The position numbers and the translations under genes were made by a program. 64,000 nt of DNA from Taudactylus pleione (taxonomy: Eukaryota > Chordata > Amphibia > Anura > Myobatrachidae): NCBI GenBank assembly GCA_031769625.1, contig JAUIMM010000040.1, positions 11,472,501 through 11,536,500 on the forward strand, in the 5' to 3' direction. The notes below the pieces were generated by a model, which saw only the letters and a list, made by a program, of their open reading frames with translations, ran no database searches and was not told where the DNA came from. Below, piece by piece: positions 45,811 to 58,084 of the stretch (positions are counted from its first letter, which is position 1; every line of letters starts with the position of its first letter).

Positions 45811-47285
45811 ACACCACACAATATTGTTTTTAGGCCAAAAAGGTTGCACTGAGGTAGCTGGATGAGTATGCTAAGCGACACAAGTGGGCGGGACAAACAC
45901 GTGGCCCATCTAGTAGTGACACTGCAGTGGCAGACAGGATGGCAGTTTGAAAAACTAGGCCCCAAACAGTACATAATGCAAAGAAAAAAAAGAGGTGTAA
46001 GATGGAATCGTCCTTAGTATTATGTTGTATAAACAGGACATGCACACTTTAACAAACCAATAATTTCAGCGCCAGGGTCTGCTACATGAATGTGGCTGAA
46101 ATGATTGGTTTGTTTGGGCCCCCATAAAACAAGCTGGCAATTAATCTGTCCCTGCACAAACTTGCTCTACAGAGGCAAGATGTCATCCTCATCCACTGAT
46201 TCCTCACCCTCTTCAGTGTTATGTACATCCTCATACTCACATAGTATTAATTCGTCCCCACTGGAATCCACCACCACAGGTCGCTCTGTACTTTCTGGAG
46301 GCTTCATTTTGATGAACATCATCTTCTATGCATTTCGCTGACAAGGTTCCCGGCTGCACTAAACACTCTTTCGAAGTACACACTGGAGGGGGGGGGGCAA
46401 CTTAGATAAAATAGAGCCAGTTTGTACAGGGGCCTCCAAATTGCCTCTTTTTCCTGCCAGTACAGGTACGGACTTGTCTGACATGCCTACTTGGATGCTG
46501 TCACCGATGTAACAAAGTAGCAGTGCCAAGCATGCGCCTGTGTCATAAGTCAAGGTAACCCCAAAGTGCTGGAAAAAAATAAAAAACATTTTTTTTCTGT
46601 GTTTGTGACTTGTGTGGTGTCCCATAAAGGCTGTAGTACTAAACATAGAAAAAAATATGTTTTTTATTTTTTTCCAGCACTTTGGGGGTTACACCACCCT
46701 TCAACAGATGAGTCAGCCGGGCCTTGACTTATGATACAGGCGCACGCTTGGCGCTCTTCGTTGATGCACGTGTGGCTACAGCGCTCACAAGTCACAAACT
46801 CAGAAAGAAAAAAATAATAATTTTAAGGCACTTTGGGGGTTACAGATGAGCCAGATGGCCCCTTACTTATGACACAGGCACACGCTTCTTTGTTGAAGCA
46901 TGTGCGGCTAATGTGCACACAAACAGAAAAAAAATATATATATATTTTTTGCACTTTGGGGGGGCACCGCTGATGGACAGAGCACCCCCTGGACAACACT
47001 ACAGCACCCCTTTAGGACTACAGCCTTTATGGGACACTGCACAACACAGCCCAGCCAGCCACTATGGACTTTGGAGAGGACACAGCCCCTATGGACAACA
47101 GCAGCACCGGCACAGCAAACTCCCACCCTCCCTCTTCACTGTCCACAGCCGGAGTGAAAAATGGCGCTGACGCGGGGACTTTTTATAGAATCCAAAACCA
47201 GTGAGAATCCAACAGCGGGATGATGATGTTTTGCCTCGATTTCAGATCCGAGCCAGGTGGGAATACTTGAACCTGACTCGGATGC
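45593..47285 (-). mobile_element. hAT-like DNA transposon remnant
   Basis: The left end is the right arm of the fold-back. The other end (47190-47285) has TATAGAATCCAAAACCAGTG and ATCCGAGCCAGGTGG, which look like the opposite terminal region of the same type of element. Between them the minus strand encodes pieces of a hAT-type transposase C-terminus. I recognise this element pattern as common in frog genomes, but the superfamily assignment rests mainly on the C-terminal remnant. Confidence 0.5.
46130..46650 (-). pseudogene. hAT-like transposase C-terminal remnant
   Basis: The minus strand near 46400-46310 reads, across frames, a degraded RVFS.AG-type hAT dimerisation block followed by MMFIKMKPPEST. 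The upstream frame (46646-46359) contains LAGKRGNLEAPVQTG in another phase. Downstream, an acidic stretch (DSSGDELILCEYED) runs to about 46180. Multiple stops show it is dead. Confidence 0.4.
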
Positions 47286-48928
47286 TGCTCAATACCAATA
47301 CAAAGAAATACAGCACTGTAACATACAAATAACATGACAAAATACAGTTAAATACAGTACTGTAAGACAAACTTATTTTTTTGTTGTAATTTACAAGTCT
47401 ACAGTAATTACCAAGAGAGTATGAAAAATATTATAGCAGAGAAATTAAAAGTCTGCGAGATCATATTTTATACTGCACACACACACACACACATACAGTA
47501 TATGCATACAATACATATTCACATGCATACTGTACATACCTCTTTGCACATGGCTTCTGAGCAATAGGAAGAGGTCTGGCATGGAGGTAGGCCCTCTGCT
47601 CATGGTGGTTAACTGTGAGGGGCATATCTCTCCAGTGCACCAGGATCTTAATTTCAAGCTGCCGTTCCGCCATATTGATTATAGAATAATGACAAAATTA
47701 ACGCACTGTCAATGCTGCTGAGGAGCTGGCACATGTGCACATTTCCATCGCTAAAGCAATACTGTTGTGTGGAATCACATCTTTTCCTGTACATAGTGTA
47801 TGCTAGCCCTGTTCCATCATCCAGACACTGTCACACACTACTTTGAGAAATGATGGAGATCATTGCAGACACTGTTGCACACGCAATACATTTATTTAGC
47901 CACTGTGTACTGAATATATTAAAATAAATAATTAAAAATAAATAATATTAATGACGATAATAATAATAATAAAAGAGAAGGGTCCTCCATCTAAGTTTAA
48001 CCTGTCATAGCGCTTGTGCCTAGGCTGGTAAGAAAAAAATGGGGGAAGGAAATTGCATGGGGCCCCCTCCTGTTTTTTGACCAGCCAGAGCTAGTGGAAT
48101 CATAGCAGAGAAACCCGCAATGTGGGGGATCTCCCATTATCATTCCACCAGCCATTTCCAGTGTGCATCAGGGATGGTTCCTGCCAGGAGAGTGGGGCCT
48201 GCAAATAAAAATATCTGGGAAAAATGAGAAATGGAGCAGTCGCAGAATCTGTTAAACACAATTAAGGGTCTCTCAAACCAATGCAGGAAATATATAATAA
48301 AAAATAATAATATGTTTATTATAATTTAGACCAATACAAATATCAGTCAATTAGGGAATCAGAAAACAAATAAAAATATGTTCAAGCCTCTCTTCCTGGG
48401 TCCATCCAGACCTAGTGTCAATAGTACTAGGGCTCAACCCCCGTACCACTGGTGGTGGTGGGTATGTAGGTAGTGTTATTTGTAAAATTGTAAAAAATAA
48501 AATTATGGATAAACTACTGGTCCTAACAAGCCTACCAGCATGTCAAGGACCCTATGGCACCTGTAGTCCACCTGATAAAAAATATCCATAAGACATCCAT
48601 AAGTGTCCATAGGATGTAGAGAAAAAGTTGCAGATCATTGCATAAATTGTCGCACATGCAGTAAATTTATTTAGCCACTGTACAGTGTAGATAAGAAGAT
48701 AATTAAAAATAAATATTAATAATTATTAAACTTACAAAATTAATTCCCGTTCATTTCTATGGAGAGTCGCTACCTGCTTAGAGAAATTGTAGCAGATCAT
48801 TGCATAAACTGTTGCACATGCAGTACATTTATCAAGCAACTATACAGTACATTGTATATAAGAAAATAAATCATTAAAAATAAATAATAATTACTAATTT
48901 AAAAATTAAAATGAAATAGTAATAGATA

Positions 48929-48930
<2 letters not shown>
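47286..48930 (-). repeat. Dispersed non-coding repeat, reversed copies, plus unrecognised sequence
   Basis: Segments 47860-48250, 48625-48740 and 48790-48900 match the 26690-27370 repeat in reverse (GCCACTGT, TGCACATGCAGTA, CATTTCTATGGAGA). A minus frame at 47673-47461 (starting MAERQLEIKILVHWRDM) has no similarity I can name. The rest is AT-rich. Confidence 0.5.

Positions 48931-48931
<1 letters not shown>

Positions 48932-48963
<32 letters not shown>
48932..48963. repeat. (TA)n microsatellite
   Basis: Sixteen TA units in a row. Confidence 0.95.
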
Positions 48964-48966
<3 letters not shown>

Positions 48967-49343
48967 AACATTATATTTGTGGAGCTGATGATTTAGTGTC
49001 TATGGGACAGTTATTGACATGAGGGAGTTGAACATTTGAGAATGCATTCATGAACACTGCAGGGAGTGGCTTGTGGGCTGAACGGGAAAGAGAGGGGCAT
49101 GCTACTGAGGAGGGTATGAAAGGAGCAGCAGTGTGGCATTGGGATCTTGAGGTAACAGCTGGGTGCAGAGAAGTGTACCTGAGTTTTATAGAGTCTACAG
49201 TGGCTGCTATCATGAAAAGAGCTGTGAGGAGTCAGTGAATAGGGAGGACCTAAATCCACAGCTGACCTAAGGGAGCTGACAGACACATTCTCTTATTGTG
49301 AAGCACTTGTCTCTAGCAGCCAGAAAGGGGATTGGGCAGTGAA
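48964..49343. other. No recognisable gene
   Basis: Short overlapping frames on both strands without motif support; this is the left flank of the next MITE. Confidence 0.5.
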
Positions 49344-49347
49344 CTCA

Positions 49348-49895
49348 GGGCCTGATTCAGAGCTGAACACTCTGACCAGAGCGCTCGCTCTGAATCAGTG
49401 CCCTCCTACCTGAAAATGGAGCGGCCTCCTGGTTGCTCGCATAGCTGTGGGTGACCACCCATAGCATATGCGAGCGGCCAAAAAGATGGTCGCGATGATC
49501 TTTGACCATCGCGACCATCGGGCTTGTGACGAGACCCTGCGGTAGGGTCTCGCTGCCGCAAGCCCAGGAGTGATTTTGGCTCTATCAGAGCCAAAATCAC
49601 TCCCACTGCCATCACTAGTGATGTCAGTGGGGCTGACTTTAGATGGTAGGCGTTCCATGGGAATGCCTCCATCTGGCAGCCATGCCCCCGGCACGTCCAC
49701 CAAAGGGGGCGTGCTGTCAATCAACATCGACAGCACGCCCCCTTTGGTGTGAGACCCAGAGCGACAGAGACCCCATCGCTGTCCGGGTCTCACGCATGCA
49801 CACGACGGAGCTCCCTCCATCGTGCACATGCGCAGTGGGGCAACATTGACCCGCTTGCGAGCGTCCTTTGCTCGCGAGCGGGTCTGAATGACCCC
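49348..49895. mobile_element. Multi-hairpin MITE, copy 2
   Basis: This 548-bp element is flanked by CTCA (49344-49347 and 49896-49899). Its ends read GGGCCTGATTCAGA and, reversed, GGGGTCATTCAGACC. It is the inverted homologue of 13485-14031 and has the same set of palindromes, for example 49565-49602 (AGTGATTTTGGCTCT and complement) and 49703-49748 (AAAGGGGGCGTGCTGTC and complement). Confidence 0.85.
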
Positions 49896-50388
49896 CTCAA
49901 GCCCCTCTGATGAGTGGTCCCAAACAAGGGATAGGATTTGAGCGACTGTTACAAGCCTTAAATAGATAAAGCAGAGCTCCTGTCAGCCTTTAGGGGTATG
50001 CTGGAACCAGGGGAGGTGTGATGGCAGGTTCTCTAATAATCACTGTCAAGTGACTGACTGAGGGACAGCTGGACCGATGGAGTAAGAACAATGTATAAAC
50101 TCCTGTAAGTGAAAACATCACTTGGATGGGTGGAGCATCAGTTCTGATTTTTAACAACTTTACACTGTACTCCACCCCTAATGGATAGAAATAATTATGC
50201 ATTACTCATGCATGACTAGACAGTGAAATAAAATCACTATTAGGCACAGGATTTTATTGACAGAATTATTATCTGATCAATAGAAATTTATAGGGTATGA
50301 GCTGGAATGCAAGTATATAGACAGGAGACCAGGAGTTACAGTATGTCCATACATAAATACAGCTACAGTATGTCATATTCAATGTGGA
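49896..50388. other. No recognisable gene
   Basis: Non-coding sequence between two related MITE-type elements; nothing identified. Confidence 0.5.
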
Positions 50389-50649
50389 CATATGGTCTAA
50401 TTCATAGTCGTACACTATTGCATTCACAGCTTGCTTACGATTTATGTGTGAAAATATGCTAATTTCTTCCAACACACTACCCAGCTGAAATAGTGTGCGA
50501 CGGACTGTGCAAATGTTGCTACACCCACTCTCCCCATCTGCATTGTGTGCAGATCCTCTGGGGGTTGAGAATACACCACCACTGGATGCACATCAATTCC
50601 TTGAGTAAGTCCTGGGCTGTGCAAGATCTGGGTCAACTATCTCTATAAA

Positions 50650-50805
50650 AATATGAAAAATAGCACCAAAATTGATCCACAGGGCGCTCTATCGAATGCT
50701 TCTCTCTCAAATATCTCCCTTTGGTTTGTTTCAATTTTCAATGGCACTCAAAAAAAAGGGAAAATATTCCATAGTGTGATACAGTTAATACAAAATAAAA
50801 ACAAT
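50650..50805. repeat. Direct repeat, left copy (partner 51668-51825)
   Basis: About 155 bp (ACCAAAATTGATCCACAGGG through AATACAAAATAAAAACAATC) recur 1.02 kb downstream with few differences. They enclose the PLE-type sequence and may be the doubled ends of a solo PLE terminal repeat. Confidence 0.8.
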
Positions 50806-51188
50806 CTTATTTATGTAGGTGGGTCCCGTACCAAATACTATGGTCTACAACAAAGGTAGACAAGCAGTCATGAATCAGGATAATCTTTTCTGTATGGGTG
50901 TAATCCCCTCTTTTCACTTTTTCCTATCAATGTGCCCGGTCCATATGCAATCAATGCAATTTAAGAAGAAAATATCTCCATAGTGTAATACTGCATTTAA
51001 TAACAATTAAAAACACAAATAACAAAATACATAAAGAAGAGAAAAGGTGGCCTCTCACCAAGCATCCATGTCTACCAATGATGTAACAGTTGACAAAAAG
51101 GCAAATATAAGAAAGTCCACCAGGCGTCCCGGGTGTGCTCTCAAATCCAGGTGCAGGTGCCCCAATCCTCTTTAGGTAAGTCTCTCTC

Positions 51189-51235
51189 AGCCAATGCATT
51201 TCGATACTTGTAGTGTGTATCTTTTTCAAGGCATA
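51189..51235 (-). ncRNA. Degenerate hammerhead-like motif of a PLE pLTR
   Basis: On the minus strand, CTTGAAAAAGATAC...GTATCGAAATGCATTGG lines up with the PLE hammerhead layout: a decayed CTGANGA box, a GATAC/GTATC stem II, the GAAA box and a short stem III. The first box is damaged (CTTGAAA), so it is almost surely inactive. Confidence 0.4.
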
Positions 51236-51667
51236 CTGAGAGACTGTGCTGGTAGCGCTGATTGGCTTTGTTTGGTATTCAGGCTTCAGCAATTCCTGGA
51301 ACCAGGAATTGCTGAAGCTGTAGCAGTAAACAAAACCACAGGAACCAGGAGGCTACTCTGGAAGCAAACGCAATCACTGGCAGAGGTGAAGTGTCAGGAC
51401 AGAGCTTGAATACCAAACAGGGTCCTGAGTAGACCTTTGTCATCCATGGACATTTCTCGGTGAAGTCAGGAATGTTGTAAAAAAACAAACAGAGGCCGGT
51501 CTGTGGGTGTGTCTGCAAATGCGTCTGTGTTCCCAATTACAGAACAACAGTCTCAGAGGCCATTTTTATAGAGATAAGACAAAAGATGTGTCAAGGACAA
51601 GTGCGTTGTGGCAGCCCTACGGTTCTAATGGTGTAGTGGAATCACCTATATAACCCACAAATAATGA

Positions 51668-51825
51668 CAATATGAAAAATATCACCAAAATTGATCCACA
51701 GGGTGCTCTAACGAATGCTTCTCTCTCAAATATCTCCCTTTGGTTTTTTTCAATTTTCAATGGCACTCAAAAAAAAGGGAAAATATTCCATAGTGTGATA
51801 CAGTTAATACAAAATAAAAACAATC
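51668..51825. repeat. Direct repeat, right copy (partner 50650-50805)
   Basis: See the left copy. The frames 50653-50859 and 51672-51944 start in these repeats and share their first 50 codons only for that reason. Confidence 0.8.
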
Positions 51826-51969
51826 ATGGAGAAATTGCAAATGTCATCTCAAACTACAGCTTGCGCATGTGCAGTGAGGCTTTCCTTGGAATTTCACTCA
51901 TGTGCAGTATCAATGTTTGCTTAACTGTGAAAACGTTGGCATAGCATACAACTCATAATCAGGCCCATA

Positions 51970-54321
51970 GATTGAAGGATTTCCCCACAGTGAAAAAAAA
52001 AATACTATTATATGAGGGAGAACTAAGCTAACTATACTGATGTACTAAGAGGACACATAAGTAAGACCTCAGTGTCTGTGAATTTAGTTGTGGTATCAAA
52101 TAGATTAAAAGTTCCATCAATATTAACTGAATACGCAGTAATATTTCAAACTGAAAATAGCTTAAATACAGTATATACATAGTACACAACCATCAGAATT
52201 GTCACAGGGAGGGAATACTTATAGCTAGTGAATGTATATACTGTAGTTAAACAGTAAATTATAAGTTGTGATTGAGAATTAATATACTTTTAATGAATTA
52301 AAGAAGTAAAACATGCATCACAGGAGAGAATTATAAATATGGAAAGATTTTTGTTGTAGTAACTAATTACTGAAATAACACTTAAATACATATAGTGAGC
52401 TTAAAGTGTAAAAAAGGAATTGTTGACCTATACTTATACCCTTCCTCAATAATAAGATAGTATTTATCTTTTAAATTCATCCTACAGTATTTATCCTCTA
52501 AAAAAATCAAGAGATTGTCTGCTTTATATTCATAAGGAAAGGTGATATATGTTGGTTTAGGGGATAGTTAAGTATTTAAGGAAAACTGAAGCTTTTATAA
52601 CAGTAGAAAGGAAACTATTACAGCAGTTAGCTGCCATTCTGTTCAGATAGACTATTGTGCTAATGTACATATCAGACCTGCACAAGCTGCTGGTTGTTCT
52701 GTACTTATTTGCCAGAGGGAGCTTTCAGTCAGTCACGAGCCATGTGGTTGGGATTTCCCAAGTCACCTTTTGAAAACACCTGGGGTAAGTCCTAGCCGCA
52801 CTCATGACCCTTTCCTACACCTATACCTGCTCCCCAGACAGGAGTCATAGTGGCATGAATTCAGATTAGCTTTTTATAGCATCTCAGGCATATCTAATAT
52901 CCTGTGTGCTATAGACTGCACACACATTTGGCTGAGACCACCAAGGACTCGGGCCCATATTTACCTGAATCGTCACCATAGCCATTCAAGCAATGTGCAG
53001 GTGGTTCATGATGCAAAACTAAATATCATGACATACCCACAAATATTATATCTATCTGTTGGGTTGGACATTTTGGGGTGGGCTATCCTGGCTCATATCA
53101 CGATGCCTTTATCCTCAGTCAGTCATCTCTTTATGAGAAGTTTAAAGCAGGACAAATGCTGGAGGGATGGCTGCTGAGTAAGTACACATTCCTTTAGTTC
53201 ATTTTTCACTATACACCTTCACTATACACCTCTAACTAATCATATAATAACCTTTATTTTTTTGCCCTTACAGGTGATTAGGGCTACTGCTGTATCTCCT
53301 GGCTACTTAGTACATTGTTGCATAACACCACTAGATCTATGATAGATTTTAATAGCAGATATGTGCGTTCTAAGTTCCACTGTCTTGACAAGTCTGGCGG
53401 GATTTTGCTGTATTCTCCATCTAAAATATCTGACTGCTCTGCTGCCACCTATTGCACAATCTGTGCTTGCAACAACCTCCCCAACCAGACTATGCAACAG
53501 TCAATTAGCAGGCAGGGCTATTTGTCTGATTTGGTGACTCTTCGAGCACAGAAAGTAGGAGGCAGGTCAGCCAATCACTAATTAACGGGGTGTAGAAATA
53601 AGTGAGTTATATTTCTAATCCGTCATTACCTTGGGCTGCACTTTCTAAGCAGCTGTTGAGAGTTGGGATAGTCACTCTCCCACAAGACAAATGTTATTAT
53701 ATACAATGTAACAGTTCTTGTGAGGAAATAATGAATAATACTATTCTACACAGGTGGAATAGGTTTACACTTATTTTAATACAGTCCTGCAATACAGTAT
53801 CAATACATTTCTATAAAATATTAAGTAAAAATACAAAGCAAATGAAAAATAAAAGCAAAAAGAAAATATTATAAAAAGATAATAGTATATCCAATTCTAA
53901 AAGCACATTTCTTTTTACTCAGTAAATTTGTGGTGGATTATGTGGAAGAGTCTCTTGTCCTGTTCCTAATATGATCTTCCAAACTATGTGGACAAGTCTG
54001 TTATCAGTATTTAACCAGCAATGGTATATTACCAGACTTTCAATGTGAAGGTTCCTGAGATTGGGGAGTTGAATAATGCCTGAGTCTTTAGGATTCCCTG
54101 GAGTCCATAAATGAAGCTGTGCTGATGGTGGAAATAAATGATAGGTAGTCCACTGTTATCTTGTGCAATGGTAGTTGGAGGTCTGATCCAGGTAGCTATA
54201 TGTCTGCTGGTGGTCCCCAATAGTAGGATAGTAACATCTGACGCATTTTGCTGTGCACCATATATATTTTAATAACAACAACTGAAAACTTTTTCATTAT
54301 TAATGTATCATTTTGTTGTTA
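51970..54321. other. No recognisable gene
   Basis: AT-rich sequence. Overlapping frames at 53303-53581 on both strands have no motif I can name. No terminal repeats were identified. Confidence 0.5.
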
Positions 54322-54945
54322 TTATCTTCTCATTTTAAGAAGCTGAGTAGGGGAGTGTGAAGAGTGGCTATGACCTTTGCCACCACCTCTGGTGTAGGCC
54401 CCACAGCTAGGTGCTGGTGAAGGATTTAAACTGCTACTGGTGCTACTTTGTGGCTCTGGTAATCTCATAATAATCTGGTTTTCTAATGAATACATGTAGG
54501 TGTTTAAGACCCATATGGCATTAGTTTGTGTTTGGTACATATGTAGGAAACTTTCATGAGAGAAAATATTGGCATTAGTTTGTGCCTCTAAGACACAATG
54601 GAATGATTCCTTAATTCTTATGTTAGTTTCTTGACTGGCATTACTACATGCTATATTGTCAGATAGCTGCCTGATGCTTGTATTTATGGCAGTGAGGATG
54701 TAATTTCACCTATATGTCTGTTCATATGTGTGAGTTGCCTCACTTGTGTGTCCATTAGAGCCACATTCCAGTCTTGATATGAAGCCATACTTTGGATGAA
54801 GGTTGATGCAACATCAGCTCTTGGATTGGATGGTGACTCTTGTAAGTCTGGGTTGGGTGGTAATGGAGTTTGTTACCTTGGTGGTGTAGTTGCAAAAAAC
54901 TGCCACATACTGTACTTCTCTTTTGTATCCACAGGTCCACCAAGT
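54322..54945 (-). pseudogene. Harbinger-type accessory (Myb-like) protein C-terminal relic
   Basis: On the minus strand, an upstream piece reading YQDWNVALMDTQVRQLTHMN and HIGEI is followed, after a frameshift near 54700, by an open frame to 54322. That frame carries INTSIRQLSDNIA, TNANIFSHESF, LENQIIMRLPEPQSSTSSS and a Ser/His-rich end with SPTQLLKMRR. The Gln/Asn-rich helical part with repeated 'NxxIRQL' and a basic C-terminus resembles the second protein of PIF/Harbinger elements, which carries a Myb/SANT domain. The Myb domain itself is not visible and no Harbinger transposase is in the window, so the call is tentative. Confidence 0.4.
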
Positions 54946-55079
54946 GGATCTATTGTTGGTTATTGTAGTTTATAAATCTGGGGATCTACAACAGGACATT
55001 GTGTAAATATGTATTCAGTTATCAAAGTCAACAGTGCGCACTGCAAAATTATTTTTTTATTACATTTATAACATATCAG

Positions 55080-55580
55080 GCACCTGTTTGTCAGTCCCCC
55101 CAACAAAAAAAACATGAGTGTTTCTGGACAATATGCAGATCAGAAGCGTGATGAAGGAATTATGGTCTGAAACATGTTAAGCGTGGGATATAAGGACTGC
55201 ATCCGTTTCTAAGTGGTTGAGCACCTACTGAACCCCCTTATCCTTGTGGTTTATCCCGGTTTCCAGAGCTGCTTGAAGGCCTTCCTTATACACCATCCAG
55301 GAATGCAAGGACCAAGTGCATGGGAGTGTTGCTGTTTGTGCCACTGTGGATGTATTTTAAACACCAGATTTTTGCTACATTTTTGTAAGTGCAATCTATC
55401 ATTAAAAATACATGTGTCAAGTTTGATCTGCACTATTTTCGCATTTCTCTCTATATCCTCTCATTCTACAGTATGTCACTCTAATCAGCACATAAAGAGG
55501 GAAGATATAAACTCTTTTATAGATTCCATCAAAGGTCATATGGTGTCACACATGGATGTAATAGGATGATCCATTGCCAA
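55080..55580 (+). repeat. PLE terminal-repeat remnant
   Basis: The block TGATGAAGGAATTATGG...TCTGAAACATGTTAAGCGTGG at 55149-55186 followed by GGACTGCATCCGTTTCTAAG looks like a PLE pLTR with a decayed hammerhead core (GAAACATGTT where GAAACGCGTT would be expected). The extent is a guess, and the frame 55213-55569 is unsupported as a gene. Confidence 0.4.
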
Positions 55581-56099
55581 GTGTAGTCTATATTTTTATG
55601 GTGATTATAATTTTTATCAGTCATCTCTCACCTGTGTGAACTTGTTATTAGTGTTGGACCAATAGAAATGAGTTTACAAGCATGTTGCGAATTAAATCAT
55701 ATTGCATTGAGCATGTTCGGAACAAAATTACGATTGAAATCACATCAAATCACAATCAAATCGCACATGCCACAATTCGCAGAGGATCACCATTGAATCA
55801 AAACAGACAGACAAACATGATTCATACTAAATGTAATTTGCTTCAAGGCCAAAGATGAATCTTAGTACATTTATACCCTTGTGTGCACTTAATTATCTAA
55901 AAAGGAAGAAGTGGAAAAAGCAGGTATTTACAGTACTAATTGTATATGGAAAGCATATTAACTAAACCATACAACAGAGTACTTTTACATTAATAGAGTA
56001 TCCAAGTATGATATAGGAAGTCTTAGTATCCAGACAACTTGGGTGGAGGTATTGAAATACTGTAAAAGAAGCAAGCAAACTAGATATATAATCAAAACA
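55581..56099. other. No recognisable gene
   Basis: Contains weakly repetitive AATCACAATCAAATCGCA-like sequence near 55740-55780; nothing else identified. Confidence 0.5.
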
Positions 56100-56345
56100 A
56101 TGCCCAGTAACAATTATAATAATAATATAAAAAGTAGGGTTCCCCCCACTAAGCTTAATTGTAAATGATTGCACATCAAATTATTAATTGTCGCAGGCCT
56201 CCTGTTCATTTCTATGGAAAATGTCCATAGCCAGTATTCCATCCACTTTGAAAAAATTACAGATCATTTCAAACATTGTTGCACATGCAGAACAAATATT
56301 TAGCCACTGTACCATGTATACAGTCCACCTGTAAAAAAAAATATT
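56100..56345 (-). repeat. Dispersed non-coding repeat, reversed copy
   Basis: Matches the family seen at 26690-27370 and 47860-48900 through TTCATTTCTATGGA, ATTACAGATCATT, GTTGCACATGCAG and TTTAGCCACTGTAC. Confidence 0.6.
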
Positions 56346-58021
56346 AAACGAATCAAAGGACACACATCATAGAGAAAAAAAATCTCCCCCAGTCACATCT
56401 GCAACTGTTTACATCCAGTCAGAGCTTGCTATATTGTAGTGCTATCTCTATCCACTGCTATTATATACAGTACTTTCGTTTTCATCTGTGGAGCACTGGC
56501 CACTACAGGTTAATCTGTATACTGTATGACATGGACTCTCTTACGTCTTAGCATTGCCGCAAGTTTTAGATGCTGTAACAAAGATGCCTGTTTGACACGA
56601 CTTGACCCACTTAGTATGAGGACACATCTGTACTCCCTGCTGAAGCTGTAGTCCTCACATCTAGGTCTATACATACATATAAAGGATAATAATAATACAT
56701 AAGCTTAAAAAAAGCCATTGTCGCTAGCCAAAATATCAGACTATTTACATGTTTTTGTTTTAATTGTTAATAGCAGTCACAGGTGGTGCAACAGCAGATG
56801 CTGTACTAATAAAGCTCCTAGTTGCATAAGTAGAAAATGCAGGTGCTACAGCCGCCCTATCTGTGAAGATGCAGGTGCTACAGCTGCCTAATCTCTGGGG
56901 GTTGTTCAGATTTGGGGGCTTCCATTGGGGCTTCCATGGATTGAGAGTGAGGATACAAGTGCACACATAAAGGGATATTCAGTCAATATTATTGTTAACA
57001 AACAGGCAAGATTATGATTTGGGTAACCCCACTCCAATCCTTTCCTACCCCTATTTATTTACCCTATACATGTCCCCAACATTCTTTTTTTCTTTTTAGG
57101 AATTAAAATGGGGAAGAATGATGCTATAGAAGTGGGATGTGAGGAGAAGAACTGACCAGAAGCCACAAGCACATAGATTATGACCTTGTTCCTCCTAATT
57201 ACACTGTATGTACATAGTCATTTTAAATGGGGTGTTCAATTAGCTGTGAGGCTCCATAGGAATGCTAATATAACATGGGTTATCCAGCAGGGAAACCTTG
57301 CTCAGTTTGGCTTACAAGCAAAAACAGGCAAGGTTTTCCTGCCTCACATTTCATAAGAATTCACTTGATTAATTATAACTCCCCCTAAAAGTGACTAAAT
57401 TGAAAAGCCCTGCCATTTACAGTAAGTTGTCCTTCTAAGGTTTTCTAGCTACAGGGTTACCAGTAATAAGGAGTAATACTGTATGCATTAAATAAAGGAA
57501 ATTACTTGTAAAGGAAGCCCCTTACCTACCAGCTCAAACGAATTTAATGGAACTGGTCCAGATTATTTTAAAGATACTGTATGTCCATTGCATTTTTCAT
57601 CCCTTATAAATGTCACTCATTTTTTTCCATCACTAACCCATCCTGGAGTCCAGAATAGGTAGTGCCATGTTGGTTAGCAGCTGGTCCCCCTAGCCTCCTG
57701 CACTGCCTTGTGGCTAATCTGACCCTGTTAACAGCCACACTAGTCACAATTTCTTTATTTTAGGCTTTTTGTCTCTTTTGTTTAACCTATTTTTAATATT
57801 ATCTGTACTTTATATGTACCAGCCGATGCTCTGGTCTGGTTGATCTACAATGTTTTATAATTTTATATACATAGAAAATGTATAAATCACATTAGTCACT
57901 GCTCTATTGGAGCTTACAGTCTAACCTGTATTATTAAATACTGTCATTAGGCTCTGTCATAAGTGGTACAATATCTAACATGTTTTAATAAAATTACAAA
58001 AGAAAATCTGACTTAAATCCC
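56346..58021. other. No recognisable gene
   Basis: Only short unsupported frames are present (for example 56966-56760 on the minus strand). Confidence 0.5.
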
Positions 58022-58027
58022 CTAATC

Positions 58028-58084
<57 letters not shown>

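Larger units (their letters stand above)
50393..51965. mobile_element. MITE-like element related to the multi-hairpin family, hosting a PLE terminal repeat
   Basis: The outer ends (TGGTCTAATTCATAGTCGTA and, reversed, GGCCTGATTATGAGTTGTA) form imperfect inverted repeats resembling the ends of the multi-hairpin MITEs. The 4-bp repeat CATA flanks it (50389-50392 and 51966-51969). Most of the interior is a PLE-type terminal repeat between two direct repeats (50650-50805 and 51668-51825). No coding region is intact. Confidence 0.55.

Noticed and set aside
55144..55186. Intact hammerhead ribozyme
   Set aside because: The first core box reads GTGATGA rather than CTGATGA, stem I does not pair, and stem III is altered; only a pLTR remnant is claimed.
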